Shown piece by piece: positions 5,896 through 5,927 of a stretch of 5,927 bases of DNA. This DNA comes from UBA3941 sp035647175 (lineage in GTDB: Bacteria; Bacillota; Clostridia; Caldicoprobacterales; UBA3941): assembly GCA_035647175.1 (NCBI GenBank), contig DASRNX010000142.1:1-5927 (forward strand), in the 5' to 3' direction. The position numbers and the translations under genes are program-made. Each line of letters begins with the position of its first letter. The first letter of the stretch is position 1. The notes beneath the pieces are model-generated. The model saw nothing but the letters and a program-made list of their open reading frames with translations, had not been told where the DNA came from and did no database searches.

Positions 5896-5927
5896 ATTTT
5901 TTGAACCTCCGCTATTGAAATAAGTTA

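Overview
The window reads as chromosomal DNA of a low-to-mid GC bacterium, most likely an anaerobic Bacillota (Clostridia-like). The reasons are strong GGAGG-type ribosome binding sites, TTG and GTG start codons, and an aldo/keto reductase fused to a two-cluster ferredoxin domain, a form common in strict anaerobes. This placement is an inference from gene style; no rRNA or other marker is present.

All convincing genes lie on the minus strand. Read in the direction of transcription (high to low coordinates) they are: a possible 32-residue small ORF at the right edge (5797-5895); rsgA, the circularly permuted ribosome-assembly GTPase (4717-5775, TTG start); a decayed C-terminal piece of a class II aldolase/adducin-type protein (4204-4578); a metallo-beta-lactamase-fold hydrolase (3163-4029); an aldo/keto reductase with a C-terminal 2x[4Fe-4S] domain (1993-3117); an alpha/beta hydrolase (951-1808, GTG start); and a cytidine/guanine-deaminase-fold nucleoside deaminase (273-752). 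Only the MBL and aldo/keto reductase genes (45 bp gap) and the small ORF and rsgA (21 bp gap) look tightly coupled. The others are separated by 138-198 bp of repeat-rich spacer. The genes do not add up to a recognisable pathway. They look like a housekeeping GTPase followed by loosely assembled small-molecule enzymes.

The unusual feature is the spacer DNA. The stop codons of five reading frames (MBL, alpha/beta hydrolase, aldolase fragment, deaminase, aldo/keto reductase) sit inside repeats. Three are local tandem duplications that copy the 3' end of the gene across its stop codon (periods 31, 35 and about 33 bp). Two are members of a dispersed element with TGTCA/TGACA ends and a GGGGACGGG core, which supplies the last codons and the stop. 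A further array with a 15-16 bp period and several dispersed short motifs fill the remaining spacers. No RNA gene, CRISPR array, transposase gene or convincing intrinsic terminator was found. I do not see a complete novel system; the repeat-at-gene-end pattern is the most noteworthy signal.
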